The notes: a model not told the origin generated them from the sequence alone. 64,000 nucleotides of DNA from Paragordius varius (GCA_964247055.1 OZ176057.1:930001-994000); one strand, 5' to 3'; positions 44,353 through 55,614 are shown, counted from the first letter of the stretch. Made by a program: numbers and translations.

Positions 44353-44630
44353 TATATACCATTTACAATTCAATTTCACCCTTGAACCAAATTCAAATTC
44401 ACCCTTGAACCAAATTCAAATTCACCCTAAAAATAAATTTATATCTTTATGGCATATTTTATCATTTTTTCAGTATTGTTTTAATTTAAAAAATTTTTAT
44501 TTTTTGACAAATATATAAAATATAGGTAATTTTTTATCTCAAAAAACATATATTTTATTTGAGAGTGAATTCGAATTGTTCAAGGATGGATTTGAATTGT
44601 TCGAGGGTGAATTTGAATTGTAAATGGTAT
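44353..44630. mobile_element. FB-1 copy 14, directly behind the PANK4 stop
   Basis: TATACCATTTACAATTCAAT starts 5 bp after TGA and the element ends TTGTAAATGGTATA. It contains AATAAA at about 44433 and so may form the PANK4 3' UTR and supply its polyadenylation signal (inference). Confidence 0.88.
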
Positions 44631-44633
44631 ATA

Positions 44634-44832
44634 AGTCAAAGTAAATGGCAAAAACGCGTATAAATGGTTTATGGTTAATTTATTTAGCTAATATATAATG
44701 TTTTTGGTTATAATTGAATAACCTTTGTCATGATAAAAAATAAATTTAAAAAGAAATAAAAAAAAATGATAATATAGCGTTTAAAAAATCATTTATACAC
44801 GTTTTTGCCATTTACTTTCTTTAACTTGATTT
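44634..44832. mobile_element. MITE-5 copy
   Basis: AAGTAAATGGCAAAAACGCG and its inverse CGTTTTTGCCATTTACTT bracket about 200 bp. Confidence 0.75.
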
Positions 44833-45071
44833 ATACATGCGTGGTAATTCCTTACTTTTTTATAATTCTGAGCAGTTTTGTTAAGCAATTATAAAGGAAG
44901 TGATTAATTTTTCTACACTATTCTTTGCATAAAGATGTGTGCAATCATGGAAATTAATAATATTGGTTATTTAGCCCTCTTTTTTAAAATCTATAATTCC
45001 ATAATGTTTTTTACATTCGTCCGTTGATCGAAAAAAAATGTGATCCATACAGTTTTTTATACATTTTATTA
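44833..45071. other. AT-rich spacer
   Basis: No feature seen. Confidence 0.4.
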
Positions 45072-45355
45072 CAGTAAAATCTGAAATTATACGGGCAAAA
45101 TGTAAAAATATAAAAACATATATTTTTTTCTAAAAGATAACCATACTTTTTAAACCTTATTACATATAAAATATCTACCTACCACTGTAAAATAAAAAAT
45201 TGATGGATTTACATCTGTATTAGATATATTTCCTATTAAAATAATGAGTTATATTGAAAATAATCAAAATTTAAAAAGTATGGTTGTCTTTTTTAAAAAA
45301 TATATTTGTCTGTATATTTTTAAGTTTCATCTGTATAATTATTATTTTCACTGTA
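45072..45355. mobile_element. MITE-1 copy
   Basis: ACAGTAAAATCTGAAATTAT at the left, ATCTGTATAATTATTATTTT then CACTGTA at the right. Confidence 0.75.
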
Positions 45356-45617
45356 CAGTAAGCGAATTATAAAGATCTTCACAATTTTATACATTATATT
45401 TAAAATTTAATGTGCGCATTTTTATACGAAACTAATCTTTTATGATTCAAAATTATTTAACAATATATATATAAATATAAATTGATTAAATTTTTTATGA
45501 TTATTATTACATACAATAATCATGGCTGTAAATATTTAATTCATGTCTTCCACGCAATCATAATTTGAAATAAAGAGTTTCTGACATATCATAATACCAC
45601 CCATTCTTATATTACGG

Positions 45618-45895
45618 TCAAAATTAATATTATACGGACAAAATGTAACAATATAAAGACAAATATTTTTATTCAAAAGACAAATATACCTTTTTTAACC
45701 ATAATATATGCTATATAAAAAATTAATTACGATCGCAAACTACACCTTTTCTTTTTTATATTTTGCAGTAAAAAAACAATAAGTTATATTATAAAAAACA
45801 TCAAGATTCAAAAAATATGGTTGTCTTTTATAAAAAAAAATTTGTCTTTATGTTTTGACGTTTTGTCCGTATAATTTCAGTTTTTACTGTATTTC
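45618..45895. mobile_element. MITE-1 copy
   Basis: ATATTATACGGACAAAATGT at the left, CGTTTTGTCCGTATAATTTC and TTTTTACTGTA at the right. Confidence 0.75.
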
Positions 45896-46219
45896 TTGCT
45901 ATGTATTGAATGTAATTTTGGCAATAACTAAAAAATGATATATATGGATATACGGTAATCTACAATATTTTAACACAACCTAAATTATTTTTATAGAAAA
46001 TTGTTTTATATATTTACGCATTAATTTAAAACTTTTGTGATTATAAGACTCTTTTAGAGAAAAAATAGCCGATTGACATAAAGACCTGAAAATATAAAAT
46101 TGAGATCAGGGGGTTTATATTAATATGATTGGCTAATTTTGAGATTTAATTATGTTTCCTCAGAATATACTCAAATACACTTATGGTTGTTCTAATATAC
46201 CTTTTTTAATCTATGTAAA

Positions 46220-46413
46220 TTATTTTTTCCTATTACAGTAATAAATTATACGGACAGAACGTAAAAATATAAAAACTATTTTTTTGAAAAGATTAACATA
46301 CTTACCCCTTAATTTTTCCCTTATAAATTATTTTATTCCATAAAATTGTAAAATATATAATTGATTGTGTTACCTTCATACTTTGCAGTTTTAAACAGGC
46401 TAGTTTTATTTAA
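46220..46413 (+). repeat. 194-bp direct repeat, left copy
   Basis: Left half of a MITE-1 element, nearly identical to 47535..47731. The only difference seen is a 3-base change near the end (ACAGGCTAG versus ACAATAGGCTAG). Confidence 0.9.
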
Positions 46414-47534
46414 CTAGACAACAAATTTTAACTTTTTTTAACTGCCATTCTTGTAAATTTAAAATTTATTTCATTAAAGTACATAATTAGTATATCTGAA
46501 AAGAAAATTGGTCTAGCATGAAAGAATTTTTTTATATTGGAGTTTATCGATAATTTTTGGCCCCGATTTAACATTAAACTTGAAATTTCGAAAATTTAAA
46601 GTTTTAAATATGAAGCCATGTATTTTATATCATTCGAAAGAGCGCAAAAAACTGAATCTTTTAAATGGTAGTAAGTCATTTAAATCAATCGGATGTAAAA
46701 GTTATTTGGATTTAAATGGTCGAAATTTTCAATCCTTATATAAGTCTAGAATTTTCACAGACCAACTAATTTGAAAATCATAAAAATTATTTTAATATAA
46801 TTATTAGGGTTATATTAGTATTTAATTTAAAAAAAATGTTTGAAAAAGCTTTTGGTTTGCTTTTTAAATTAAAATTATTATTATCATAAATATTTTACCT
46901 CGTGGATACTAAAATGCATAGTTATAACTGTAAATTTATTACATAATGGCTATAAAAGATCAAAATTACCTTAAACTTTGTTTTTATTTTTAAAATTTCG
47001 AAATTATCAGCCTTGTAAAGAAAATAAATTAATATTGATGAGATGGTAATTTTTAAAAAACAAAAAACTTAAAAATGGCTGTTTTGAGTAACATAAAAGC
47101 AATAAAAAATGTTTTAATCAAAAAAAACTTTCTTGTGTTATCTTTTTTGGATATTCATCCTTCTCTAAATAAAGTTTGAGCTATTTTCATCCATTAGATT
47201 TAAAAATATAATAATTTAAAAAAATGCTCTCGCTTCGCGCGTTTGTCGCTCTTTGTGTCCAATATTAACTGTCGATGTAATACATATTAGTATGAATTTT
47301 ATAGAGTTTTTAATACTCTTTCGAATGATATATTACAAATGGGCATTACTTGTATATTTTCAAAGAAAAACATTTTTTAGTAAAATTTTGATAAAGAGGG
47401 CGCATAATCAAAAAAATCAAATTATACAAAATTCTTTCATCGAGTTATAATTTTTATTTCAGATTTACTGTTAGAATGATGCTAAATATCAGAAAATGCA
47501 AAAAACTCGAGTGGCAGAAAAATTTGTTGTCTAG
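46414..47534. mobile_element. Hairpin element H3 between direct repeats
   Basis: Ends CTAGACAACAAATTTT and AAATTTGTTGTCTAG are inverted copies. Interior blocks also pair (ATCATTCGAAAGAG near 46630 with CTCTTTCGAATGAT near 47318). No coding sequence with domain support. The part near 47485 (TATCAGAAAATGCAAAAA) resembles H1. Confidence 0.75.
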
Positions 47535-47825
47535 TTATTTTTTCCTATTACAGTAATAAATTATACGGACAGAACGTAAAAATATAAAAACTATTTTTTT
47601 GAAAAGATTAACATACTTACCCCTTAATTTTTCCCTTATAAATTATTTTATTCCATAAAATTGTAAAATATATAATTGATTGTGTTACCTTCATACTTTG
47701 CAGTTTTAAACAATAGGCTAGTTTTATTTAAATAAATTATGAAATGAAAAATATGATTGTCTTTTAGGGAAAAATACTTGTATTTATATTTTTACTTTTG
47801 TCCAGATAATTTCAATTTTTATTGA
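47535..47825. mobile_element. MITE-1 copy whose left half is duplicated upstream
   Basis: Positions 47535..47731 are the right copy of the direct repeat. The element continues to ATAATTTCAATTTTTATTG at about 47825. Confidence 0.8.
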
Positions 47826-47985
47826 AACAAATAGATAATCATACATAGCCAAATATGGTTGTTTAACACACTTTATAAGCGATGATTGGTATCATTTAAA
47901 ATCATTCCAATATTTAAAACATTTACAATAATAAATTTTCATATTAGTCGAAACTAAAATTGTGGATAATACTGGATTTTTTTAG

Positions 47986-48887
47986 GCTTCCAAATTTAAT
48001 TATAAGGAAGAAATTTTTAATATAGAAGAGTTCTTATACTGTAATATGCCTGGTACGTAAAAAATGTTACCTTTTTATTGATTTTTTGGTTTCTTTAATA
48101 TGTATGTATTATACATTTAATATATATTACCATGTAAAATACTATTGATTATTTTTGAATTTTTCTACACCTCTTTTATACCTTATATTATATACAAAAA
48201 TGAACAATTTGCTCTTTGGTAATAAATATACGCTGAGAAAACCGCCACCACGGAGAGCACAAAAATCTAATTTTGATTCGAAACTTTACAGTTTTATCGA
48301 TCAAGATATTCCTGAGAATCAATTCCATTTCAAATTGGGGCCTCATTCTTTCTACCTTAAACGCCACAAATGGAGAGTAAATAGTATATTAAACCAATCA
48401 TTTTCATTTTTATATTCACAATAAAAATTGAAATTATACAGGCAAAATGTAAAAACCAAACGATAAATATTTTTTAACGAAAAAGCAACCATACTTTAGA
48501 AAATCTTGTTTTTGATATAAAAATATATATCTATTGTGTTACAAGCTATTCTCTATTTTGATACCCCAAACGATTTAAAAAAAATAGCTTTAAAAAATTT
48601 TTTAAAAAAACAATTGTCTTTTATTTTTCACATTTTTTCTGTAAAATTTTAATTTTTACTGTTAGTTTTTTTTAACTTGCCATACAAATTGGTCAATATT
48701 TATAAATAAAATTTTAGGTAAAAATGGGAAAAATTGTAGTGATGGTAATGTAACAGATAGAGACGATAGCATACAAAACGAATATGATCATTTAAAGATT
48801 GAAGTACTGTTAAATATGTTAACTCAACTCTCGGCTGAATATCAGATTTTGGAAAAGGAATATAATCAATTGATACAAAATTCTTAA
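47986..48887 (+). CDS. 3' part of an unknown gene
   Basis: Two exons, 47986..48052 and 48718..48887, join in phase (CCTG|GT giving Gly) and end in TAA. They encode ASKFNYKEEIFNIEEFLYCN then MPGKNGKNCSDGN and a C-terminal helix EYDHLKIEVLLNMLTQLSAE then YQILEKEYNQLIQNS, which has heptad-like hydrophobic spacing. Acceptors are TTTTTTTAG and AATTTTAG, donor CTG|GTACGT. The composition is less AT-rich than the flanks. No start codon or upstream exon was found, and the family is not recognised. The intron contains the separate exon candidate at 48200 and a MITE-1 copy. Confidence 0.5.
48200..48378 (+). CDS. Candidate first exon of an unknown protein
   Basis: ATG followed by NNLLFGNKYTLRKPPPRRAQ, KSNFDSKLYSFIDQDIPENQ and FHFKLGPHSFYLKRHKWR, then a possible donor AGA|GTAAAT. 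The codons look protein-like and the patch is less AT-rich. It ends in phase 0, which does not fit the exon at 48718, so it is an alternative start or another gene. The - strand is also open here (reading FVAFKVERMRPQFEMELILR), so even the strand is not certain. Confidence 0.4.
48420..48662. mobile_element. MITE-1 copy
   Basis: AATAAAAATTGAAATTATAC at the left, AATTTTAATTTTTACTGTTA at the right. Confidence 0.7.
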
Positions 48888-48897
48888 AGCCCCAAAT

Positions 48898-49020
48898 TAT
48901 ATACCATTTGCACTTCAAGAGTGTCCATGAACATTTCAAGTTGGTCGTTGACTTTTTTGCTATGATTTTAATTTTTATCAATTAAATGGCATATCATTCA
49001 TTTATTTCATCATATTATAC
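48898..49020. mobile_element. FB-2 copy 3, left fragment
   Basis: TATACCATTTGCACTTCAAG, one CAAGTTGGTC unit, then inner sequence (TTTTATCAATTAAAT) of the family; the rest is missing. Confidence 0.75.
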
Positions 49021-50230
49021 TATTTTGAATTATTTAATTAATTTCAAGAATTAGATTTTAATAAATTTTTTATTAGATGCATAACATATATATATTAATA
49101 TATCCAATAAAATGGGTAGATTTTTCAATGCCTTTGTCCCAGTATACTCAATATGCAAAAAGTGCGCAGATATTCAAAAATCTAAAAAATATAGTTAAAT
49201 CTATTGCTTACCTTCTAAAAAACTTTGGATTTTACATGTGTGTTCCGGATATATTTTTTGAAGCGGTTTAATGCAAGAGATTGATACAATTTCTAAAACC
49301 TCTAAATTATTTGTTATAGATACTAAATTTTCTGTTTTTTAAATTGAAGGAATCAAAAACAGGGTAAATTTTTTTATTTCACAAAGTATCTAAATTTCAA
49401 TTTGCATGACTCAAATAAATCTAAAATAGTTGTGTAATACCTATTTCTTATAAAAAATCTTTATATTTTGCATGCATGTTTAATATCTACTTTCAAAAGG
49501 GGTGTAAACATTTTTTATGTTAAAAGATTGAACTCATACTTTATATTATTTGTTAAATATACTTTAATTTCTATGCTCCAATTTACAGAACACAAAATTT
49601 GCAATCCTTTTAAAATGACACTTTGGATTTTTAATAGTCTAATAGGAGCAGTATTATGATAATGTATGCTGTGTATTTAAATATGTAAGCATAAGAACGT
49701 AAGTAATACTTCCTTGAACATGTTAATCTTGTAGAATTTAACTTTATACCAAATTGACACATAAGGCATATATTGCGATTTCAATAAAATATTTATTTTA
49801 TTGTTTAAAAATATTCACTTGTAATTGATCAAAAATACATATATCTATATACTGTAAATAAAGTGGTGTAATGTATAATAATAATTAATAAAAATTTAAT
49901 TTTGCGTTCGATTATCTAATATCTATATGTCTAATAAGAGAGAATAAACTAAAAATAAAATACTAATAGTTTTACATAAATGATAATCATAAATAAAAAA
50001 TAGAAATGTTTAAGATACCCAATTATAACAAACATATTTCAATATAATTTACACAAAAATGAAGCATTTAAACATATTGTTTTTTATATGGATAAATACA
50101 TCAGTCCTTCACTTTTTTATGTTTTGTCTCTATAATGTCAGTTTTTACTAAAAACTAAAAATTGAGGACAATTGAAGCGAATGAGTTTTAAAAGAATGTA
50201 AGGCGATATGATATGTAATGAAATGATATG
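49021..50230. other. AT-rich intergenic stretch
   Basis: Short open frames only, none with splice or domain support. Confidence 0.45.
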
Positions 50231-50573
50231 CAGAAAAAATTGAATTTATACGGACAAAACGTTGTAAAAATATAAAGAAAAAATTATTTTTCAAAAGACA
50301 ACCATACTTTTTAAACCTTAAAGTATACTATAAATACCATTTAATTACATTCGTATAATACATAAATGATTGTCTTACCTGTAAATTTTTACATTTTGAT
50401 TTATATATTCCAAATATACTAACCGGTAAAGCTGTTTTTCGATTCTCTATTTTTTACTTTGCAGTTAAAACAAATCAGTTATGATTAAAAATTGAGGATT
50501 TAAAAAGTATAATTGTTTTTTAGGAAAAAGTTGTCTTCATATTTTTACGTTCCGTATAATTTCAATTTTTGTC
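50231..50573. mobile_element. MITE-1 copy
   Basis: GAATTTATACGGACAAAACG at the left, CGTTCCGTATAATTTCAATT at the right. It lies 130 bp beyond the stop of the peptide gene. Confidence 0.7.
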
Positions 50574-50705
50574 AATCTTTTATAACCATTCTGCATTCAA
50601 AATGTTATAAAACAAAGGATTAAAAAGAAGTGTACATTTAAAAAGCGAGAAAGTTTAAAGTTTATGAAATTATTAATTTCGTGTGCGTTCTTGCATATGG
50701 CGACT

Positions 50706-50962
50706 TTATTTACGACCATAACCCCAAGGACCTCTGTTATATCCACCCCATCCTGGATAACCCCAACCTCTATATCCATACCCATAAGGGCGGCCCCACC
50801 TATTACCTCCGCTATACCAACTATTGTAATAATTGTAGGGCTGATACCAACCCCATCTTTTATTCCGTTTATTTTGGCCTTTTTCATCTCTGCTCTTAAA
50901 GTCAGCAAAGTTCATATTTTCTTCCACACTTCTCCGTTCGTGTTTGGCATCCATTACAACAT
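50706..50962 (-). CDS. Peptide precursor, last exon
   Basis: 84 codons plus stop: pro-region, dibasic NKR, Gly/Tyr/Trp-rich peptide and GRK terminus. Open also from an internal ATG at 50954, but that form would lack a signal peptide. Confidence 0.75.
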
Positions 50963-51442
50963 CTATTTTTTATGGGGGGCGAAATATATAAATTAGATGG
51001 CGTAAATATTGGATTAGATACGAATATTAAGTATTTAACTAAATGAACGAGGTATATAAATTAGATTAAAATTCTAAAACTATAAAATATTTTGACATAT
51101 CATTGACTATACAATCTAAAATTGCGTGTTGAATATAATAATAATCTATATTAAACATAATAATACTTTATTATATAACTAGTCTGCAATATTTGAGATG
51201 GCCTGAAAATGTAAAAAGGGTAAGATTAAATGTTTAAGGGTGTATGAAATGTAGATTTGAATTTGAAATGTTTTAAGTTAATTAAAAGAGCTGAATTTAA
51301 GTGGAAATGCTGTGTATTACTTTAATTATATATTTATATATATACCATTTTTTGCAACCTCATTGGACCCGATATTTTTGTCAGGTAAAGATAATCCATT
51401 TACAATGTTTATTGACGCAAGGCATAGAACGAATAAACAAGC
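50706..51442 (-). CDS. Secreted Gly/Tyr/Trp-rich peptide precursor, probably amidated (5' exon missing)
   Basis: Two exons on the - strand, 51442..51346 and 50962..50706, join in phase (AATG|AT giving Asp). The first begins ACLFVLCLASINIVNGLSLP, a typical signal-peptide core; the initiator Met must be in an exon further upstream. An acidic/basic pro-region follows (SVEENMNFADFKSRDEKG) and then a dibasic site NKR. The last 49 residues hold 14 Gly, 11 Tyr and 7 Trp (RWGRPYGYGYRGWGYPGWGG) and end WGYGRK-stop. A terminal Gly-Arg-Lys is the classic signal for cleavage and C-terminal amidation. Such precursors include neuropeptides and the nlp/cnc-type antimicrobial peptides of nematodes; which applies here is inference. 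The exons are far less AT-rich than the flanks. Acceptors TTTTTTAG and AAAATAG, donor AATG|GTATAT. Confidence 0.72.
51346..51442 (-). CDS. Peptide precursor, signal-peptide exon
   Basis: Acceptor TATTTTTTAG, then 32 codons with hydrophobic ACLFVLCLASINIV, plus one base; donor AATG|GTATATAT. The intron to the last exon is 383 nt. Confidence 0.62.
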
Positions 51443-51457
51443 CTAAAAAATATAATA

Positions 51458-52755
51458 CAGTAAATCTTAAAGTTATATAGAGATAAAAACACAAATACAG
51501 TAAATATAATTGATTTTTTACCAAAATACTCAATTACCTACTTTGCGATTTCAAACAATGAGTGTTATTTAAATAAATCAGTATTTTAAAAGTATAGTTG
51601 TTTTGGAAAGAATATTTGCCTTTATATTTTTAAGTTTTGTCCGTATAATTTAAATTTTTACTGTATTTCTTTCTAAAAACCCATTCATAATTTTTAAACT
51701 TAGATTTTTTTAAATAGAACTACATTCATGGTCACCCAATATATATTCATTAAAAATTTTATACGGACAAAACGTCGTAAAAATATAAAGACATTTTTTT
51801 AAAGACAACATGCTTTTTCATACACAATTTATCCTATTAAAATCATTTAATAACAATCCTTAAATATGTAATTGGATTGTGTTACCAATATACATCTCTA
51901 TTCTATACTTTGTTGTTAAACTATGAGTTATAATTAAAATAATTAAGATTCAAAAAGTATGGGTATCTTTCAGAAAATATTTATCTTTATTTTTTACGTT
52001 TTGTCCGTATGATTTCAGTTTTTACTGTAAGTTACGTTTTTCCATATGAAATGGATTTATGCAGATAAAACAAAATTAAAATAATATTCTTTAAAAATAA
52101 CAACTATAAACTTGATTTTTCCAAAAAAAAACTATGTAATTAAACTTTTTTATATATAAATATCAACAACTTACATTTCAATTCTCCATTTAGTAACCCA
52201 AAATAAGTTATGACAAAATGATTGATTTATAGATATAGTAAAAATTGCAATTATACGGACAAAACGTAAAAATATAAAAAATATTTTTTTAAAACCATAT
52301 TTTTAAACCTTAATGTTTCCTACATAAGCTATTTTTATTGTAAAAAAATTGTCTTTATATTTTTACGTTTTGTCCGTATAATTTCAATTTTTACTGTAAA
52401 TGTCTTTTAAAATATTTGTCTTATAGTTTTAACTTTTTGTCAGTATTTACACCGAATAATGTAGAAAAAATTGAATTATACGGACAAAACGTAAAAATAT
52501 AAAGACAAATATTTTTTTCCAAAGGATATCCATACTTTTTTAAACCTTAAAATTTCTCATATTAACTATATAAATACAATTATAAATGTATAATTGATTG
52601 TGTTGGTAATTTATATATATACTTATATATAAATCTATTTCTATTTTTTACTTAACTATTCAAACAATGAATTATATTTAAAAAATCAAGATTTAAGATG
52701 TATGGTTATCTGTTGGGATTTTGTCTTTAGTTTTTGATTTTGTCCATATAATTTA
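51458..52755. mobile_element. Cluster of four MITE-1 copies
   Basis: About 51458..51664, 51750..52028, 52238..52399 (shortened) and 52465..52755. Each runs from TTATACGGACAAAACGT-like to CCGTATAATTT or its variants. The missing first exon of the peptide gene may lie among or beyond these. Confidence 0.75.
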
Positions 52756-52983
52756 CACCGTATAATATTTAATTACATAAATTACTTTCCAAAATGTCAG
52801 AATAAAATTCATTATGTATTGCTAAGCTAGGCAGGAGTGTCCAAAATTTTGCTGTGAAAAATTAAAAAATTAAAAATAAAATGACTGTTTTATATTAATT
52901 GTTTAATTATTATAAATAATAAACTCGCTAACTCGAAGCTACTTTTTTTTCAAATTATTATTATTGTTTGATAAATAAAAGAC

Positions 52984-52984
<1 letters not shown>

Positions 52985-53031
<47 letters not shown>

Positions 53032-53093
53032 GTAAAGACATAAATTATATTTCGAAACTGTGCTTCGATCATGATTAATCGAAATTATATATA

Positions 53094-53130
<37 letters not shown>
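52985..53130. repeat. TA-rich repeats
   Basis: Two TA runs (about 52985..53028 and 53089..53130) flank a short non-repeat piece. Confidence 0.85.
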
Positions 53131-53133
<3 letters not shown>

Positions 53134-53467
53134 TTTTAAATGAAAAATTTATAACCCTTACACCTTTAAGGTATAATTTTTTTAGAGTAAAATATTTTAG
53201 ACAATCAACCCATTTGCGAAAAAAATTCCTTAAACAATTAATTAATTAAAATTAATTATGCAAAAAAATAGCTATTGTTTTCATAAGAGTTGCTGAGTAA
53301 CCAAAATGTCTCTTATTTAACTTAATTATTTTTACCAACAAATTAAATTTTTGATAATTATTTAAAACATAGGTGTTGTTCAATACAAATGGCTTGGGGC
53401 CGCATTTAAAACATATATGGCATATTTATAAATATTTGGATTTTAGACATAAAACACTGTAAACATT
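53131..53467. other. AT-rich stretch with a possible hAT end
   Basis: GGTGTTGTTCAATACAAATG then GGCTTGGGGCCGCATTTAAA near 53374 loosely resembles the hAT end at 62173; no gene seen. Confidence 0.3.
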
Positions 53468-53660
53468 TACAGTAAAAATTGAAATTATACGGACAAATCG
53501 TAAAATTATAAAGACAAATATATTTTTCCAAAAGACAATGATAATTTTTTAATCTTGGTTTTTTAAATATAAGTCATTGTTTAAAATGGAAAAATGTGTT
53601 ACAGAGATATATATTACTAACACAATCAATTCTATATTTTACAGTTGCGATTAAATAGCT
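53468..53660. mobile_element. MITE-1, left part
   Basis: ACAGTAAAAATTGAAATTAT and GGACAAATCGTAAAATTATA at the left; the right half is not recognisable. Confidence 0.65.
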
Positions 53661-53849
53661 TAGCAACCCAAACCGATGTGGTTGATTTATAATTGAAATA
53701 AAGTTATGTCCTTAAAACTCTTACTATTATCTATAAATGTGGCCAATAATTTTATTTTTGACATATTATGGTTGATAAAAATTTATGAAAATTTCTAAAA
53801 TTTAAATATTTTAAATTATAATTTTAGTTATGCATTGCTACAGTTGAGG

Positions 53850-54190
53850 TCGACTTTTTGCAATGTGTATAAATAAAATTTCTCCATAGATTGGAAATTT
53901 TTTATTTTAATGTTGAGTTCTTTTGCCAAGATTTCATTTGTTTCCTATAGAATATTATCCAATACCTTACTTGTCCCATTAAACTTTCCTAACATTCCTG
54001 ACTTTTTTTAATGAGTTAGATCTCATAAAGTGGCCAAAGTAGGATAATAGTGATATACCGATTTTTTAAAAATCGTGTTGTTAGCTATTTTGTTCGTTCA
54101 TTTTATTTGCAGGCAGTTTTCTCCACATCCAGAGTTCAAAGGAGTTATTCCGTTCTAAGATTTTTTTAAAGTCCAACCTTCACCACACAT
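53850..54190 (-). mobile_element. Decayed LINE, C-terminal part of the reverse transcriptase ORF
   Basis: On the - strand, with frame changes, EGWTLKKILERNNSFELWMW, then YFGHFMRSNSLKK and LGKRTQH. This is the ETWTLKK...FEMWCYRR...GHILR block typical of RTE-like LINEs. Too decayed to be functional. Confidence 0.65.
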
Positions 54191-54314
54191 ATAGAGAAAA
54201 GTTTGAAAAATGATTGCATATGTAGAATTTTAGTTATAAAGCTTAGATCATGGGATTCCCAAATTTTGTTATAAATATTTGCCGCTGTTTCGGTTATAGT
54301 AATAATCAATGTCG

Positions 54315-54392
54315 AATGTATAGCTGTTTTTATCTAAAAAATATTATTATCTTTTATTTTTACGTTATGTCCGTATAATTTCAATTTTCATT
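54315..54392. mobile_element. MITE-1 right-end fragment
   Basis: TTTTTACGTTATGTCCGTAT then AATTTCAATTTTCA. Confidence 0.6.
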
Positions 54393-55109
54393 ATCATCCA
54401 AATTACAAATGTTTAATATATTATAATTCTGAATGAATCCAATTCTAAGCGGCCTATATAAGAAAATTAAACCTATACAAACCAAAAGTAATAATTATTG
54501 TAAAAATCGAAATTATAAGGACAATAATTTTTCCTATCATTAATTTTTTTTATATAACTATTTAATTGTAATTTTGATGAGTTGTTACATTTTTTCTGTA
54601 AAGAATTTATAGTTTAAATAATATTTTTTCTTTGTTCTTTACTCAAATATGATTTCAATTCACAGATAACTATATGTACTATTTTCAGTTCGTTTTCGTT
54701 ATGATATGCATAAACTAATTGTATAGTTATATATGATTATAGTTTAATTAATTAGATGGCGCTTAAGAAATAGAAAATATTAATTAAATTCTTTATATGA
54801 GTTACGATGTAACTTATATATAGATGTTAATCTTAAAACATTTAATTAATGAAGTATTTTAGTTGTAATTGTTAAGGTTATATATTTAATCATAAAATAA
54901 AACTCTATGGCCTTTGAGAAATTATTACAGTAATTGATAAAAATTAATATCAAGAATATTTTTTTATATATGACAAATTTTTTAATAACGACATAACATA
55001 AGGATTATTATCATCTTACTTTTCAATTAAAACGTTGTAATTATTATCAAGCATTAGGTGGCTTTAAAAAGTTTTAAATGAGTTTGCAATTTGTTGTGCC
55101 ATTTATTTA
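54393..55109. other. AT-rich intergenic stretch
   Basis: Nothing recognisable. Confidence 0.45.
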
Positions 55110-55391
55110 ATACCATTTACAGTTCGAATTCACCCTAAAAATAAATTATTTTTGAACTAATATAACTCATTATTAATATCAAATATATGTTTATGTTATA
55201 GTTTATTATTTTTCAGTATTATTTTAATTTAAAACAAAATTATTTTTAAAAAATATATAATAATATTGGTAATTTTTTATATTAAAAAACATATATATGA
55301 GAGTAAATTTGAATTGTTTGAGGGTGAATTAGAATTGTTCAAGGGTGAATTTGAATTGTTTAAGGGTGAAATTAAATTGTAAATGGTATAT
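55110..55391. mobile_element. FB-1 copy 15, the only one outside PANK4
   Basis: TACCATTTACAGTTCGAATT at the left, TTGTAAATGGTATA at the right, four units in the right arm, usual core. Confidence 0.88.
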
Positions 55392-55556
55392 ATAAAGATG
55401 ACGTTTTCTGCCAAAAATATTAGTGAGTAATTAATTATATAAGCCCTATCCTGCCTAATGGATAAAGGAGATATAATAATTGGCTTGATCTAAGTACAAT
55501 CAGTTGCACTCTCCAGGCCTCAGAACTTAATTGATCTTAAGTTAAAAATAGTCAGT

Positions 55557-55568
55557 ATATATAAATAC
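55557..55568 (+). promoter_or_regulatory. Possible TATA box
   Basis: TATATATAAATA lies about 47 bp upstream of the candidate ATG at 55615, in a less AT-rich neighbourhood. In this genome TATA-like words are common, so support is weak. Confidence 0.3.
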
Positions 55569-55614
55569 AACCTCCTGACTGACAATATTTGCCCGTGTTC
55601 ATTAGGTGTGACTG

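Noticed and set aside
46580-46774. 64-codon open frame starting MKFRKFKVLN
   Set aside because: Lies within hairpin element H3 and its sequence pairs with an inverted copy downstream; no coding support.
52985-53130. TA-rich tract as a replication origin or cruciform site
   Set aside because: TA runs are common across this window and nothing else supports a special role.
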